Assembly (NCBI GenBank): GCA_039707655.1
Contig: CM077676.1
Coordinates: forward strand, 455,132,379 to 455,196,378
Source: Elymus sibiricus
Lineage: Eukaryota > Streptophyta > Magnoliopsida > Poales > Poaceae
Length of the DNA stretch: 64,000 bases
Direction: 5' to 3'
Below, piece after piece: positions 45,601 to 57,578 of the stretch (its first letter is position 1; the number at the start of each line of letters is the position of its first letter). The notes beneath the pieces were generated by a model. It worked only from the letters and a program-made list of their open reading frames with translations, ran no database searches and was not told the origin of the DNA. Position numbers and translations under genes: made by a program.

Positions 45601-46034
45601 GACGTTGTACTTGGATGTGAGTGCCATTTTGTTGTTATAGTTATGACCTGTACTAGGATTGCTTCTGACCGACTGATTGTTAACGTCCAAATGCAGATGA
45701 CGTATAGGCCCCATGAGGTTTCGGCGCCTGATTATTTTGTGCAGGAGGATGGGGCCCCCACATGCATCGCCACGATCATCTCAGGAGCGTCTACATCAGC
45801 GGGTTCCGGTGTTACACGGCTCAGACCGTGCTTGCGTGCTGTATCCTGGAAAATGCTTGTATTCTTGAGCACATGAGATTACAGCCCTGGACCACGACCT
45901 GGATATGCTTTGATCCTGATCATGACAATATCGGCGTCGAAGGAAGATTTCTGCTGGGGGTTCGCCAGTGGGCACGACTCACCTCAGAGCGCTTCGGTAA
46001 GGCGATCAGCGTCTTAGATGCCCCTTCGGAGTGA
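42658..46034 (+). pseudogene. F-box/LRR gene, broken left copy
   Basis: Paralog of the gene at 54012-56383, exon by exon: 42658-42690, 42794-42898 (FRMEDLPA), 44607-about 45358, 45455-45616, 45697-46034. Exon 3 starts well (EILPIIMSLLPLKEAVRNSIVSTSWKMLW) but loses roughly 270 bp after FYGPDD, then shifts frame, and has a TAG at about 45133 (after LLIEKMLI). Exon 5 shifts frame near GGGGCCCCCAC (45755). The first donor is GC (CAG|GCAAGC) where the right copy has GT. Intron 2 is swollen by a retroposon (43426-44082). F-box proteins of this FBD/LRR type select targets for SCF ubiquitin ligases; this copy can hardly do so. Confidence 0.85.
43411..44097 (+). mobile_element. non-autonomous LINE-like retroposon with 15-bp TSD
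   Basis: AGACTACACGCCACA at 43411-43425 and 44083-44097 frames a 657-bp insert that ends in A11. The insert has a GC-rich LINE-leader-like part and a short 3'-UTR-like part (TTTTGTACTTCCGGTG...TCTGATCTTTTCGC) with no RT between, so it looks like an internally deleted LINE. The open frame at 43641-44054 has no known family. It sits in intron 2 of the broken F-box gene. Confidence 0.88.
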
Positions 46035-46790
46035 GCAAGACTATATCATTTCCCCATGTGTGGGCTTTTTAAGGTTAATGTTGGCTGGTGCTGCGTATGT
46101 GCCCGCGCTTGTTTTCTATGTGTTCTCCAGGCTGTAGCATGCTGTGTTGTGTTATTGATTTGGATGGATGTTGTTATGTTGAATTGGCTACTCCGAGTAG
46201 ATATCTATAATTCATGACCGTCCTAGTCTTTCCTCTTACAAAAAAGCTCGAATGAAATTGCGACTCCTTCGTATGTACATTTGCCATCTCTTGTGAAAGA
46301 AGCAAAACTAACTCCTGAAATTCAATTTGGCTCCCGGGGCCAATTTTTTTTTCAAATGTCAAAAAAATTGAGACCAATTTTTTTTTTTTTATCTTTGTCA
46401 CATACAAATTCTATCTGTAAATTTTGAGGCAAAAATGTTAAGCATTTTGGCCTGCGCAAAAAAAAACAAATCAAAGACCAAATGTCACCCCAAATTTGTT
46501 TTTTTCACCGATGAAACACCGCTGCTCCGTTCCGCATGAAAATTGTCAAGAATGCTTGCGACACCAACACGATCATCTACAATTTTTTTCAGAATTTTTT
46601 TAAAACATTTACTAATTTTTTTCGGGGTACACCCGGGAGCATGTGCTCCCGGGAGCCAAAACGCCGCTCCCTTCTCGCTTCGGGTGAAAAATGGAACATA
46701 TGTTCTACGTATGCGCTAGGCTGTCTTGGGCCATGCAAAACATGTACACAAATTTTGCTGCATGCCATTTTTACTTGGCTGGAACCGTTT
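46035..46790. other. 3' flank of the left F-box copy
   Basis: No gene. 46680-46780 (GGGTGAAAAATGGAA ... ACATGTACACAAATTTTG) matches 57594-57680 behind the right copy, so the duplication includes 3' flanks. 46633-46654 is CCCGGGAGCATGTGCTCCCGGG, a near-perfect 22-base palindrome. Confidence 0.65.
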
Positions 46791-46795
46791 AAACA

Positions 46796-48180
46796 TTTTT
46801 TTCGCGAATACGCAAAGCTTGTGTATCTTTTCATTGATAGAAGAAAGAAGAATGAGTACAATAAACGGTACAACATATGACATGAACACAAGTAGGCATG
46901 AGCATGGGACCCGGAGCAGAGAGAGAAGGGGTGCTCAGCCCGAAAATAAAAAACACACAGCTAAGCCCACCAAGTCTAAAACTAGAGGAACAGACAAATC
47001 AGCAGGACGTCGAACATCTTCAATTCCAACACCGAGAACTCCACGAGCGAGTAAGATAGCGCCTTCAAGAAGGGGAACGATGTCGTGACGCCGCCGCCAT
47101 CCGATCCGAAGAACCGGACTTAGGGGTTTTCCGTGATGCTCGAAGAGGGGCTCGGATAAAGGCCATGGCAGCGCCTCCAGGAAGGGAAACGACACCCACG
47201 GGTGTCGACGCTGCCAGCATCGGAAAGCCGAGCATGGCTTTCGCCAGGCCTGAGTCCAAGCAATCCCATAGCCGCCAGATCAGGATCTGAAGATGAGGGA
47301 ATCAACCTGCCTCTCGACCACTACCTCAAAAAAGGGGTGGGGCTGCACCTGCCGCCGACAAAAACGCGAGCTTTGGAACCGACATGGCAAGTAGGTGGAC
47401 GGGGTTGGAGCGGCAGCGAGGTAGAAAGCCGACGCAGATGGTAGGATGGCGGCCGGCGCCACCGGCAATCCGGGGCCGGAAAGGAACGCAGCTTCGAGCT
47501 GCCGGAGGCGGAGCCACCCGAACACGGCTGAACCGAAGAAGCTGGAAGGGGTGCAGCAACCGGTCAGCCGGGCCAAAACCACGCCGATGAGGACGCCGGT
47601 AGACCATGGACACTGAAAAACGCAGGTCCGTGGACGCTGGGACCGGAGCGGTGTTGACAATGAACCATCGCGAAGCTTCATCCGCCTGCCAAAAAACTCT
47701 GAGTGACCACACATGCGCACGGGTCGTCGCTGCAGCTCGGAGGCTCCGTCGGGGACAGGGGTGGCCTGCACCGAGGCAGGACCGAACCCCGGCCTGGCCA
47801 GCCACCTCCCCCAAGGGCCTCGCCCGTCCCGAATAAGCAGTAGCAAGAGCTGCGCCGGGAGGCAAGAAGCGGACAGGGGAGGGTCACCGCAGGCGTGGCC
47901 GCGCCGCCGCGCTGGGCCGGCAGGAAGGGGCCGCAGCAGCTGGATGGGGGGGGGGACCCATGGTGCGCCAGATCCATTCTAGGCCGTGGGAGGGGGGATC
48001 GGAGTCCTATAGCGCGAGGAGGTGGTGGTGGTGGCGTGGGGGGGGGGGGGGTCCGCCATGCCGCAACTATCCTCGGGCGCGGCCGGCCGGCATCCGACGG
48101 CGGCGATGCGGGGAGGCGGCGGCGTAGGAGGGGGAGTCGGTGCAGGGGAAGGGGTTGTGGGGAACGAAAACGCCCTTTGA
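46796..48180 (-). mobile_element. LINE-derived non-coding retroposon remnant
   Basis: On the minus strand the 3' end reads TCTATCAATGAAAAGATACACAAGCTTTGCGTATTCGCG followed by A7 (T run 46796-46802 on +), the typical tail of grass LINEs. Upstream lie 1.3 kb of GC-rich leader-like DNA with frames on all strands and no RT or endonuclease. The right edge is only approximate. Confidence 0.55.
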
Positions 48181-48287
48181 CTTTCTTGTGGAATACATCT
48201 ATTTGAAAACTGAGAAATTCTCTTCAGAAAAATGTTGTTTTCCTTATGTATCACAAAGTTGACAATCACTTTGATTTCAGCCTTGAA

Positions 48288-50075
48288 TCACCAGTAGTCA
48301 TTGCAAGAACATGACCCCATCTTGAAGTGATGGAATCTATTCAGATCCCTCACAACAAACTCGCGTTCCATAATGTCACTTATGAGCTTGAACGCGTTGT
48401 GGCAGTCGCAGCACATCCTCAGGTTCTTCATCACCCTGATGGTCATCCCCTTGGGGATAACCAGCAAACCAAACCCCAAAGCCAATAACTCACTGTGCAC
48501 TCCAACCATCTCGCCTTTCCCGTCCTCTCCATCCTCTTCATGAGCATCAAAGACTCTGGTACTACCTAGTCCGCCCTTGTAACCCTTCTCCCGCATCTTA
48601 CCCTCTAACTCATCAAGCAACATCATCACTTCACCTGCCCTTGCACCGGCGGGTGATACCAATCCAGCGTAGAACACGTAGGGTATGTCCTTTATCTCAA
48701 TCCAGCTGCACCCAGGATCTTTCTGTATGCCTCGCCGCCTCATGTTCGACCATACAGCAGCAGCATTGTCAGTCTGGCCGGCTGAAGTGTATGCGTTTGA
48801 CATCACTACCAGTGCACCTGCTACATCTTGGTTGAACTCTGACACTCTGTGGGCAGCCCTGGTGGCTAGATCTAAGCGCCTATGTGTCCGGCAAGCTGAC
48901 AGCAATGAGCTCCACAGCATGAGGGCATCACGGCCTTCAACCTGCGCTTCATTGGCCAGCTCAAATGCCTCCTCGAGCCGTCCTGCTCGGCCGAGCATGT
49001 CAACCGCACATGTGTAGTGGCTGGCGCATGGATGGATGCCATATTTGCTCTGCATGGAGTGGAGGAGATGGAGGCCAGTGTTAACAAGACCTGAATGGCT
49101 GCAAGCATGCATGACGCCAAGCAGTGTAACACTGTTCGGTTGCACATCTCGATCAATCATCTCATTGAAAAAAGTGAGTGCGCACCTCCCAAGACCGTAC
49201 TTTGCTGCTGCCATGATGATGGAGGTATAGCAGATGACCGATGGATGCTCAATCCTGTCAAACACCTTTCTTGAGTACTCGTAGAATCCACACTTGGAGT
49301 ACATGTCAACCAAGGCCACAACAATCACGCCGTTGCATCCATGCCCAAACCGAAGAACTGTTCCATGCACAGACTTGCCAACTCCAAGCCGCCCAACGCC
49401 TGCACACGCATTCACAACGCTTGACAGCATGAAGTGGTTGGGCGCCATGAAATTACTTTTGGTTCTGAACTCGGCGAAAAGTTGGATGGCCTCACGCCCA
49501 AGCGCATTCTGCGCGTATACAGACAGCATCGAGCCCCATGAAACCGCATTCCTCGCCAGAGCAGCCATACCATCAAACACTGCACGTGCACCCTCCACAT
49601 CTCCGGCCTTGCCATACATGTCAACAAGCGCGGTGGCAACGACAGCATCAGACGCGTAGCCCTCGACCTCAGCACGGGCATGCACTTTCCGCCCAAGTCC
49701 AGCATCAGCAAGGCGTGCGCACGCGCTGACAGCAGTCGAGAAGGTGAAGGCATTCGGTGGCACGCCGCTGTGAGACATGTCACGGAGGAGGGAAACAGCC
49801 AGGCAGGGTCGGCCGGTGCTAGAGTATCCGGACATGAGGGCTGTCCAGGAGATGACGTCCCGCTCGGGCATTGCATCGAACAGGTCATGGGCGCAGACAG
49901 TGACACCGCATCGACAGTAAGCAGCGATGATGTGGTTGCAAGAAGAGACGGCGGAGGCGGTGCCGACCTTGAGCAGCTTCGCGTGGGTGGCGGCTACGGA
50001 CGCGTGGTCGGTGGCGCCGCGCAGTAGGTGGATTAACAGCGGCGTGACCGTGGCTGTGGTTGATGTCGCCGCCAT
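48288..50075 (-). CDS. DYW-class pentatricopeptide repeat protein
   Basis: Single exon, 595 aa, starting MAATSTTATVTPLL (Thr/Ser-rich, organelle-targeting-like). Successive P, L and S repeats (DVISWTALMSGYSSTGRPCLA, DAVVATALVDMYGKAGDVEGARAVFDGM, PNSVTLLGVMHACSHSGLVNTG) fill about 40-430, followed by E motifs and a DYW domain: HSELLALGFGLL with the catalytic Glu of HSE, CCDCH zinc ligands and the end CSCNDYW. The DYW domain is the cytidine deaminase of C-to-U RNA editing in mitochondria or plastids; the PPR repeats pick the RNA site. The family is normally intron-poor, as here. The frame is intact. The stretch before HSE (FDAHEEDGEDGKGEMVG) is unusual and slightly longer than normal. Target not known. 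Confidence 0.95.
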   Translation of the reverse strand: MAATSTTATVTPLLIHLLRGATDHASVAATHAKLLKVGTASAVSSCNHIIAAYCRCGVTVCAHDLFDAMPERDVISWTALMSGYSSTGRPCLAVSLLRDMSHSGVPPNAFTFSTAVSACARLADAGLGRKVHARAEVEGYASDAVVATALVDMYGKAGDVEGARAVFDGMAALARNAVSWGSMLSVYAQNALGREAIQLFAEFRTKSNFMAPNHFMLSSVVNACAGVGRLGVGKSVHGTVLRFGHGCNGVIVVALVDMYSKCGFYEYSRKVFDRIEHPSVICYTSIIMAAAKYGLGRCALTFFNEMIDRDVQPNSVTLLGVMHACSHSGLVNTGLHLLHSMQSKYGIHPCASHYTCAVDMLGRAGRLEEAFELANEAQVEGRDALMLWSSLLSACRTHRRLDLATRAAHRVSEFNQDVAGALVVMSNAYTSAGQTDNAAAVWSNMRRRGIQKDPGCSWIEIKDIPYVFYAGLVSPAGARAGEVMMLLDELEGKMREKGYKGGLGSTRVFDAHEEDGEDGKGEMVGVHSELLALGFGLLVIPKGMTIRVMKNLRMCCDCHNAFKLISDIMEREFVVRDLNRFHHFKMGSCSCNDYW

Positions 50076-51589
50076 GGGAGTGGATTGTCATCCGAAGGTT
50101 ATTGCCTTCCATTCTCCCAGAGAATCAGCCCACCACTAATACCTCCTCTTAATACCATATACGAATGAAGAATTTGGAACAACTGCTACTTCTGCCTGCA
50201 ATCCCACACAAAAATAAATAAAAATCAGAAGAACTATTGGACAGTCAATACAAATTGCACATTTGAGAACTTCTACTAAACAATGTACAAATCTTCCAGT
50301 AAATATATCACCTACAATGCGAGCTAAGATGGTTCAAGGTTTCAGGCAGTGTGTTACATCGGAGCACAACTGCAAACTTAAAAGTGAAACTGCCTAAATG
50401 ACCACCAACATGATTAAGGATCCATATCTTTTTCTAGGAAATAAACTGCCCTATTGATTTGTGTGGCTTTTACCAAAAAATCTGAGCGGTAACTGATCAA
50501 TTGAAACACTATCTTTTTTTGTCAGTGAGATAAGAATGAAGTCACTCCTTTTCTATTTACAATTCGAATTCACAACCATGGTAGCTAGGGATTAAGGGGG
50601 AATGGAATAATGCCCACAATTTCAGATCTGCTGAGCACAAAAACATTACACAACGCCATTATTGATCACTAAATCACGGGCTCAGTTGGCTCCTATGGTC
50701 CTAGCTGATTACACCATAACATACAGTAGTTATCAATTTTCTCCTGTATGACCTGTAGCAATCTCCACATACAAGAAAATCCTGAAAACAAAGATTTACT
50801 CTCCCAACTAGATTCTAAGCATATTACTTGACTAAATATCCAACGTAAATTCCTAAATCACCACAATGTCATTAAAGATGCATTTTAAGCTCACTGCATT
50901 TGAAGACACATTTATTTTCCCAACATTAGGAAGCCCACTATCTAATAGTATTTCTAATTCTATCAGCCTGCAAATTTATGAAATTGTGACAAACCAATTT
51001 GGTTAGCAAGTCACGGCAGCACATGACAGTGAGGTAATATCCACACGAGCTAGACAAGCATGGAAACAGGGCAGAAAATCGAATTACCAAGGTGCCTGTG
51101 GCGTCGTTGGGCCGCCGAGGCCGTATGGCGCGGCGTCGTTGGGCGGTTCCGAGGACAATCCTCCTCGTCCTACCGGTTCCAGAGCCGGAGTAGGAGTCTC
51201 CACGCCTCACGACCACCACCGGAGCAGAAGGAGGGGGAGGAGATGTGAGGCGCCGGCGCGATCTGTGGCCCGCTGCCGCGACGCAGCGACGGGTGCGAGC
51301 TCCGCGCGAAGGCCTGCTGGGGCTGGAGAGCGCCTGGGCCTGGGCGAAGGCAAGCGGCGCCGACGGGGCGGCGCGTGGCGGCGGGCTGAGAGAGTGGAAG
51401 GGGCTGGAGAAAACCTGCTACTCTGTCGTTCTTCAGTCAGTTGACACCCCTTCAGATAATGGACGGCCACGATTGAACAAGGAGAGGAGGCACGGATGGC
51501 TTGGATCAACTTTAGTTACGTTGGGGGTTAATTTTCTGTTATTTACTCTTTAAAACTCGAAATTGTCCAAATAGCTAGGGTTCTTCATG
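50076..51589. other. 5' flank of the PPR gene; GC-rich island
   Basis: 50140-51050 is AT-rich with no coding signal. 51060-51450 is GC-rich with frames open on both strands and no known family; it could be a promoter or leader for a gene I cannot see. Nothing firm. Confidence 0.5.
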
Positions 51590-52202
51590 TTCTTCCCCTT
51601 GCGCAAGCTCGATCCCAGAATCAAGGACCAATTTTCCCCAATATCTCTCTATCCCATATTTCTGTCAGTTTTGCCTGCGGAGTCTCGAAACATCGGAGCA
51701 TCTGTTCTGGTGCTGCCCGTTCACAATCAGGATCTGGGAGAGGCTGTCATCTTGGAGTGGCTGCGATGCTCTGCGAGGGTCAGTGAGAGAAAACAGGGGA
51801 AGCTCCACAGAACGGGTCATGCAAATTATCCAAGCTGCAAGACCGGAGCACAAGAAGGGCCTCAAGTCCATAATAATCCTAGGGCTATGGGAAATTTGGA
51901 AAGAGCGAAATAGCTGCACTTTCAGAGGGAAAGTCGGATCTGACAGAGACGTGACTGAGGCAATCCGGCGAGGGGTTGAGTTGTGGAGGCAGGCTGGGGC
52001 TTGCTGTTTGCAAAGCCCTTTCGCAGAACCACCTACTGGAATTGGCTAAAAAAACCCTGGTGCTTTGATAGTCTAGTTAGCAAATTTTTCTTTTGGTCTT
52101 TTTGATCCTAGGATCATCACCCCATGTATTTCAGTGTTTTTCCACTGCTTTCTGCTTACATTAAATGAAATGCCAGCAACATGCTGGATCTTTCAAAAAA
52201 AT
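51590..52202 (+). mobile_element. 5'-truncated LINE, 3' end with poly(A)
   Basis: The frame 51783-52049 reads MQIIQAARPEHKKGLKSIIILGLWEIWKERNSC, the C-terminal tail of plant LINE ORF2, preceded by zf-RVT-like sequence with frame changes. A 3' UTR (GATCCTAGGATCATCACC ... CATTAAATGAAATGCC) and A7 at about 52195-52201 follow. TSD not found. Confidence 0.85.
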
Positions 52203-53375
52203 AATGCCCTCCGGCTACGAGTGATGCGGGAGGAAGGGGACCCGTTCTTTGGCTGAATATGGGACAGGGGGCGATTTAGAGATCGATGGGTGGTGGCGAC
52301 GGTCTAGGTTTCACATGGCCACCAAGGGCAAAAGATCAAGGTTCGTAGAAAAGGACTCGTTCAAAAGTTCCCCTGCTCCAAGCTCCGCGAACTCCATGTG
52401 TGGAGCCGAGGCAAATGACCACACTCACGGAACGGGTGTATCTCCAGGAGTGGGGGGAGGGTCGATGTGCAAAAAGGGAAAAGCTGGGGAATCGCTACAC
52501 CATGGAGTCCGGGATAATGCGGTGTTCACCAAAAAATATGACCCACTGTCACTGATGTGGAAATGACTAGTGTGAATGATCTTCGCCAAATTATGTGCAT
52601 GCGCCACCCTACCCAAGCGTCTCCTCCTGAATCCCATTATCTTTCCATGAGGCTGAATAGGCAAGCCATCCTCACCGATGGGTTGCCATCCCATGTAGCG
52701 CGGGAGGAAGACTGACATGGTTGGGTCCACACCCCGAACGGGAAGAGCTCCTCGTGAATTTAAGTATCCCATGAAGCCAATCGACTTTCGAACACACCCT
52801 AAAGAGTGGCGATTCCTCAGTTACAATGCACGCAATGGCGAATCCTTCAAATCCAAAATAAGTGATAAATAAAGATCAAATACCCGTCAAGTAGGGTTGC
52901 TGAAAAGTTTTCCTCCTCCGCAAGAAAGGCGACCCATAGGCGACAAGGGCTTCCTGCCTCTCATCGGTGCCGTCGCTGGTCTGCCTCATCTCCTGTGGCC
53001 TTAGGGCCATGGAGGCTCCTGCTCCGTTTTCAGGTGTTTACGTGAGGCCGATTAGGATTTTGTGTCCTGCTGAGAAAGGTGGGCACGGCGACAGCTCCCT
53101 AAAGATGGAATAAAGTCCTCCCCACCTAGCCCCCGCCCCGGCGATGCATCTAGCATTGTCGGATGGAATGTGGAGGCGTGTCTTCGACAGATCTCGTGGG
53201 ATTCAGTCGGTATTGGTCTTCGGTGGATCTCCGTGGATCCAGTCTTCATTTGTCTGCGTTCGTGTGTCTACAGGTTGGATCCTTCCAATTTACACTTCTC
53301 TTCATCAAGGACGATTGTTGTTCGGTGCATTGGTCTTGTGGGGTCTTAGCATGACGACTTCCCGACTGTGTACTA
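52203..53375. other. unassigned, perhaps old retroelement DNA
   Basis: An open frame at 52249-52566 (MAEYGTGGDLEIDGWW...) shows no known family. 53140-53370 resembles the leader type seen in grass LINE-derived retroposons. No gene is supported. Confidence 0.35.
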
Positions 53376-53533
53376 CTCCCTTCGTTTCTAAATACAAGTC
53401 TTTGTAGAGATTTCACTATGGACTACATACAGAGCAAAATGAGTGAATCTACACTCTAAAATGCATCTATATACATTCGTATGTGGTCTATAGTAGAATA
53501 TCTACAAAGACTTATATTTAGGAACGGAGGAAG
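53376..53533. mobile_element. Stowaway-type MITE, about 158 bp
   Basis: It begins CTCCCTTCGTTTCTAAATACAAGTCTTTGTAGA and ends in the near reverse complement TCTACAAAGACTTATATTTAGGAACGGAGGAAG, with TA at 53374-53375 and 53534-53535. Confidence 0.92.
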
Positions 53534-53535
53534 TA

Positions 53536-54011
53536 CAACAATGATCATTTCATCACCTCGATGCTACTTTACTACATTCTTTGGTAGGAATAATATGTAT
53601 CACCGGGGGAGCTATGTTAGAGCCAAACTGTGCCACGGCCCGCCCAATCCAAAGCATATGCATGAGTAAAAAGAGCAGTTTAGTGGTAAAGCAGTGGTAT
53701 GTACGAGTCAAACCCAGCCTACCCCGCCCTGGTTTGTCGTTGTAGCTCCGCCACTTATATGTATGTGTATGTGTATGTATTTTTTTTACAGGGTATGTGT
53801 ATGTATTTATATGGTGTGTAGATGTGTATCTAAACGCTCTTATATTTCTTTACAGAGTGAGTTATAAGTGTTTCTAGAGAGAAAAAAATCAACACCTGAA
53901 AATCAACATTTTTTTTACCAAGAATGTTAGAAGCAACACTGCACAACAGTGGGCACCTCCGCTTCCATTGCATTACAGAGCGTCGTTGGAGCAGCGGCGA
54001 AGGATTTGCGG
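53536..54011. other. 5' flank of the right F-box gene
   Basis: AT-rich with GTATGTGTATGT simple repeats near 53760-53815. The bases just before the ATG (CACTTCC... / CACCTCCGCTTCC) resemble the flank of the left copy. Confidence 0.5.
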
Positions 54012-56383
54012 ATGGCCGGAGGCAAGGAAGACGAAGCAGATCCCCCTCCTGCACCTGCACCTGCACCTCCTCCTTCTCTAGATCAGAAAGTAAGCTGCGC
54101 TACCATCCTCTCCCCTCTCCTCTCCTCTCCCGTAGGTGTTTCTGACAGATGGATCGATTTGCGGACGCGGAGTTCCTGTCGCCATTAACTAACCTGTGGA
54201 TCCTCCCTTACTGCAGCAGCCCATGGAAGATGCGGCGGGGGGCAAGCTTGGCAGATCCGAGCACCACCACGGCGTCGCCGACGCGCCGTCCTTCCGGATG
54301 GAGGACCTTCCTGCGGTAACTCACATTCCGCCGGTTCCTCTTTTTTTTTCTCTCCCCTAATCTTCCTTACATTACAGCAAGGGAAATAAAAATCGTTGCT
54401 TGATGTGATGCATGTGTGTCTCCACGAACCATGGATCTGGAACTCTGGGGCAAAAATGTGAGGCTCAATGTTTAGGGCTTCTCGCTTAAATTGTTTTCTG
54501 CATAAATAGGAACATCAGCTCTGCTCAGATCTCTCTTTCAAATACATGTACTTTCCTTGCTTAAGTTGTTTTCTGTATGAATAAGAACACCATCTTGCTT
54601 AAAAAGATCACGAAGCACACAATGAAGCTACTGTAAAAGAAATTGCAGCTCCCATCTGCTAAGATTTCTCTTTCAAATACATGCACATTCAGCTCATTGT
54701 GTCTACCAGTTAGAAACTCAGGTCCGTTTTTGTCGCAGGAGATTCGGCCTCTTATAATCTCACTGCTGCCACTGAAAGAGGCTGTGAGGACAAGCATCGT
54801 TTCAACAAGTTGGAGAATGCTCTGGACATTCCACTGTAATCTATGTTTCGATGGCCCCGATGTTCCGGAATCTGATACCGATGATGACACCGATGATGAG
54901 TTTGCTTATCTGTATTATGACACCGATGATGAGCTTGCTCATCAGGATAGTACCAAAATGACACGAGCAAAGTTCATTGAGATCGTAAATTGGGTTATTC
55001 AACGGCATAGTGGGATAGGAATCAATAAGTTCAGCATTAAGTGTGGCCTGCTCATGGAGTACTCTGATCATCTTAACAGGTGGATTGGGTTTGCCGCTTC
55101 ATCGAAGGCGAAGATAATAAATCTTGATCTGACGTACAAGGATTACATCTTCCAAGAAGTTTACCACTTCCCTCTTGAGGCCTTTGATGCTGAAGGTAGC
55201 TCATTTGTGCAGTCCTTGTTTCTCGCCGGTGTTTCTATAAAGCCACACTCAGGAATATGTGGCTTTACAATACTCAGAAGGCTTGTTCTGGAATGTGTTC
55301 AGATATTTGGGGATTTTCCTGGCTTGCTTGCAAAGTGTTCAGCACTTGAGGACTTAGAGATCATCGGCTGCTATGGTGTTACTAATTTAAGCATACCACA
55401 CAAACTCGATAAACTTCAGCATTTGGTAATTGATAATGATAGTACAATGGGTATCAAGATAGTTGAGTTTCATGCTGCTGATCTTGCTCATTTTGAGTAC
55501 ATAGGGCGAGTGATCCCCATAGTGCTTCATGGTTGCTCAAAACTAGAGAAGGCAAAAATAATGTTTAAGGGAACTAAAGCACTGGCACGTGCATTCACTG
55601 CAGTTCCAAGCATTTTGCCAGTGAAGACATTAAATGTGCAGGCTTTCATAACAGAATATGGACAGGTTAGTTTTTTTTTTCTCACTTCATAGTTCTTCAA
55701 AGTTGGTCAGCATCATCTTATTTGTTCGGGTCATGTTTCAGTTGCAGAAGCTGCCAACAAGACCACAGAGAATGTTTATGCATTTGAGGCATATGACTTG
55801 TCAATTAACTGTCTGCTCTAGCGACCCAAATGCCGATAATGAAGTTCTTCAACTGGCCCATTGTTTGGATGCTGCACCTGGACTGGAGACATTGCACTTG
55901 CATGTGAGTGCCATTTTATTTATTTATAAAGATTAATATATGAACCTTCCAGAAAGAACTGTACTTCGATTAGTTTGACCGAATAATTGCAAGCTTCCAA
56001 TGCAGATGTGTTATGATAATTTGAATGGTTTCTGCAGTAGTGAGGTGGTGAGTATGCGCCCACATGGTAATCTCAAGACGGTCTTCATGAGCGGGTTTCA
56101 CTGTTACAAAACTCAGATTGAGCTGGCGTGCTGTATCTTAGGAAATGCTTGTGTTCTTGAGCAGCTGACAATAGAACCAAGGGTGATCTTAGGAAATGCT
56201 TGTGTTCTTGAGCAGCTGACAATAGAACCAAGGGTCACACACTCAGTATGTCCGATTGATTGTCCCGATTGGAATACTGACCTCAAAAGAATTTTACTGA
56301 GGGTCTGTGAGTGGGCACAGTTCACCTCGGAGCGCTTCGGTAAGGTGATCACTGTCTTAGGTGCCCCGCTTCACAGTGAGTAA
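54012..56383 (+). CDS. F-box/LRR (FBD-type) protein, apparently intact copy
   Basis: Five exons: 54012-54089, 54217-54315, 54739-55665, 55742-55903, 56006-56383; every junction is GT-AG and phase 0; about 547 aa. Exon 1 is a Pro/Ala-rich leader. The F-box spans exons 2-3 (FRMEDLPA|EIRPLIISLLPLKEAVRTSIVSTSWRMLW), followed by leucine-rich repeats (LRRLVLECVQIFGDFPGLLAKCSALEDLEI) and an FBD-like C terminus. An acidic insert (DTDDDTDDEFAYLYYDTDDELA) follows the F-box. The F-box docks on SKP1 in an SCF E3 ligase and the LRRs choose the target. Exon 5 holds a 51-bp in-frame tandem duplication. The left paralog is broken. Confidence 0.88.
56135..56236 (+). repeat. 51-bp tandem duplication in the F-box gene
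   Basis: ATCTTAGGAAATGCTTGTGT and the 31 bases that follow are repeated at once, with only the last base differing. It duplicates ILGNACVLEQLTIEPRV in frame. The left copy has the unit once (ILENACILEHMRLQP). Confidence 0.95.
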
Positions 56384-56764
56384 ATCAATCCTTTTCCCAT
56401 CTATGTTCTAGTATTAGTAATCTTTGGTAGTCTGCAGTCTGTAGTCTGCAGCATTTCAGTGTAGCTAAGAGAAATTTATTCATTCACGTAATGCTTCTGC
56501 AGTGACTGTTGGTTACTGTTCATGGTTTAGCGGCTTTGCCCCTCTTTTAGAGAGGAAAAAAAGCAATTAATCCATTTGTTTCCAATGCATCTGCTCCTTT
56601 ACCTTCCTTTCTCATCATGCCTTGCTTTAACCTGTAAGAGGGTTATTTGTCCTGGTGCGCTATTGTTAGAGGTTCTGAAATAACCTGAGTCGTGCAAATT
56701 CAAATAAACTTGCATCTCTATATGTTCATGACTTCATGTACAATTGTGCATTTGCCAACTCTTC

Positions 56765-57578
56765 AAAGAAGTAAAGCTGTAATGGGAACAAAACTTATAC
56801 CACAAAATCTATGTATTGTTGGCTTCCAAACCCCATTATTTAGTCAAACTCTGGTGGTTAAAAAATCCTTTGAAGATCAGGGTTTTTACATGGCAAGTTC
56901 TCCATGATAGAATCCCTACAAGAGAACAAATACTTCATAGACATGGGCCTACAGATGGCAGGTGTCCCATGTCCATGTGCGGAGAAGCCCAAACAACTGA
57001 TCATCTTTTCTTTTGTTGTCCCATTGCTATTGTTGTCTGGTCTTTTATTCGGGAGTTTTTGGGTTGGAATTGGCGCCCTCTATCAATCCAAGATATGATT
57101 ACTTGGCTGAAATATGAGGCAAATGGGAGCATCGATTATATTTGATTTGGGATTACCGTGGTTTGGTGGGCTCTTTGGAACATCCGAAATGCTGCAATTT
57201 TTTAGCGCCCAAGGTTATCAAGCATCCAATTGAGGCTATCTTTCGCATGTTACTTTTCCTGCAGAAATGGAGGCTTCTTTGGCCCGGCAAGAAGCAGGAT
57301 CTCTTCAGCGCCATCATTAGCGAGTACCGTCAATGATCACCTGCAGATTATTAGTGGGATGCTATGTTGCTCAGATTCTGTAATTCCCTAATGTCTGTTT
57401 AACCTTCACCGTATCCTGATGCTATGTTTTTCTGTTAGGGAGTCTTGCACTATGTCCTCTTCACTGTGATTTGGTAACCCCCCCCCCCCCCCCCCCCCCA
57501 GTAAACTTTGTTACCTTTTGCTGTAATGAAAAGCAGGGACTATGCCCTGCTCATCTTAACAAAAAGAAGTAAAGCTGT
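56765..57578 (+). mobile_element. 5'-truncated LINE with 16-bp TSD
   Basis: AAAGAAGTAAAGCTGT at 56765-56780 and 57563-57578 frames a 782-bp insert. It codes for the zf-RVT region (LKIRVFTWQVLHDRIPTREQI, CGEAQTTDHLFFCCPIAIVVW) with frameshifts and stops, then a 3' UTR with a C run (57479-57499) and the end CTTAACAAAAAG. The part of the TSD next to the A tail could be one or two bases shorter. Confidence 0.9.

Noticed and set aside
47280..47982. Long frames on both strands of the GC-rich retroposon remnant
   Set aside because: Open on nearly all frames because of high GC; no domain, and the context is a LINE-type leader.
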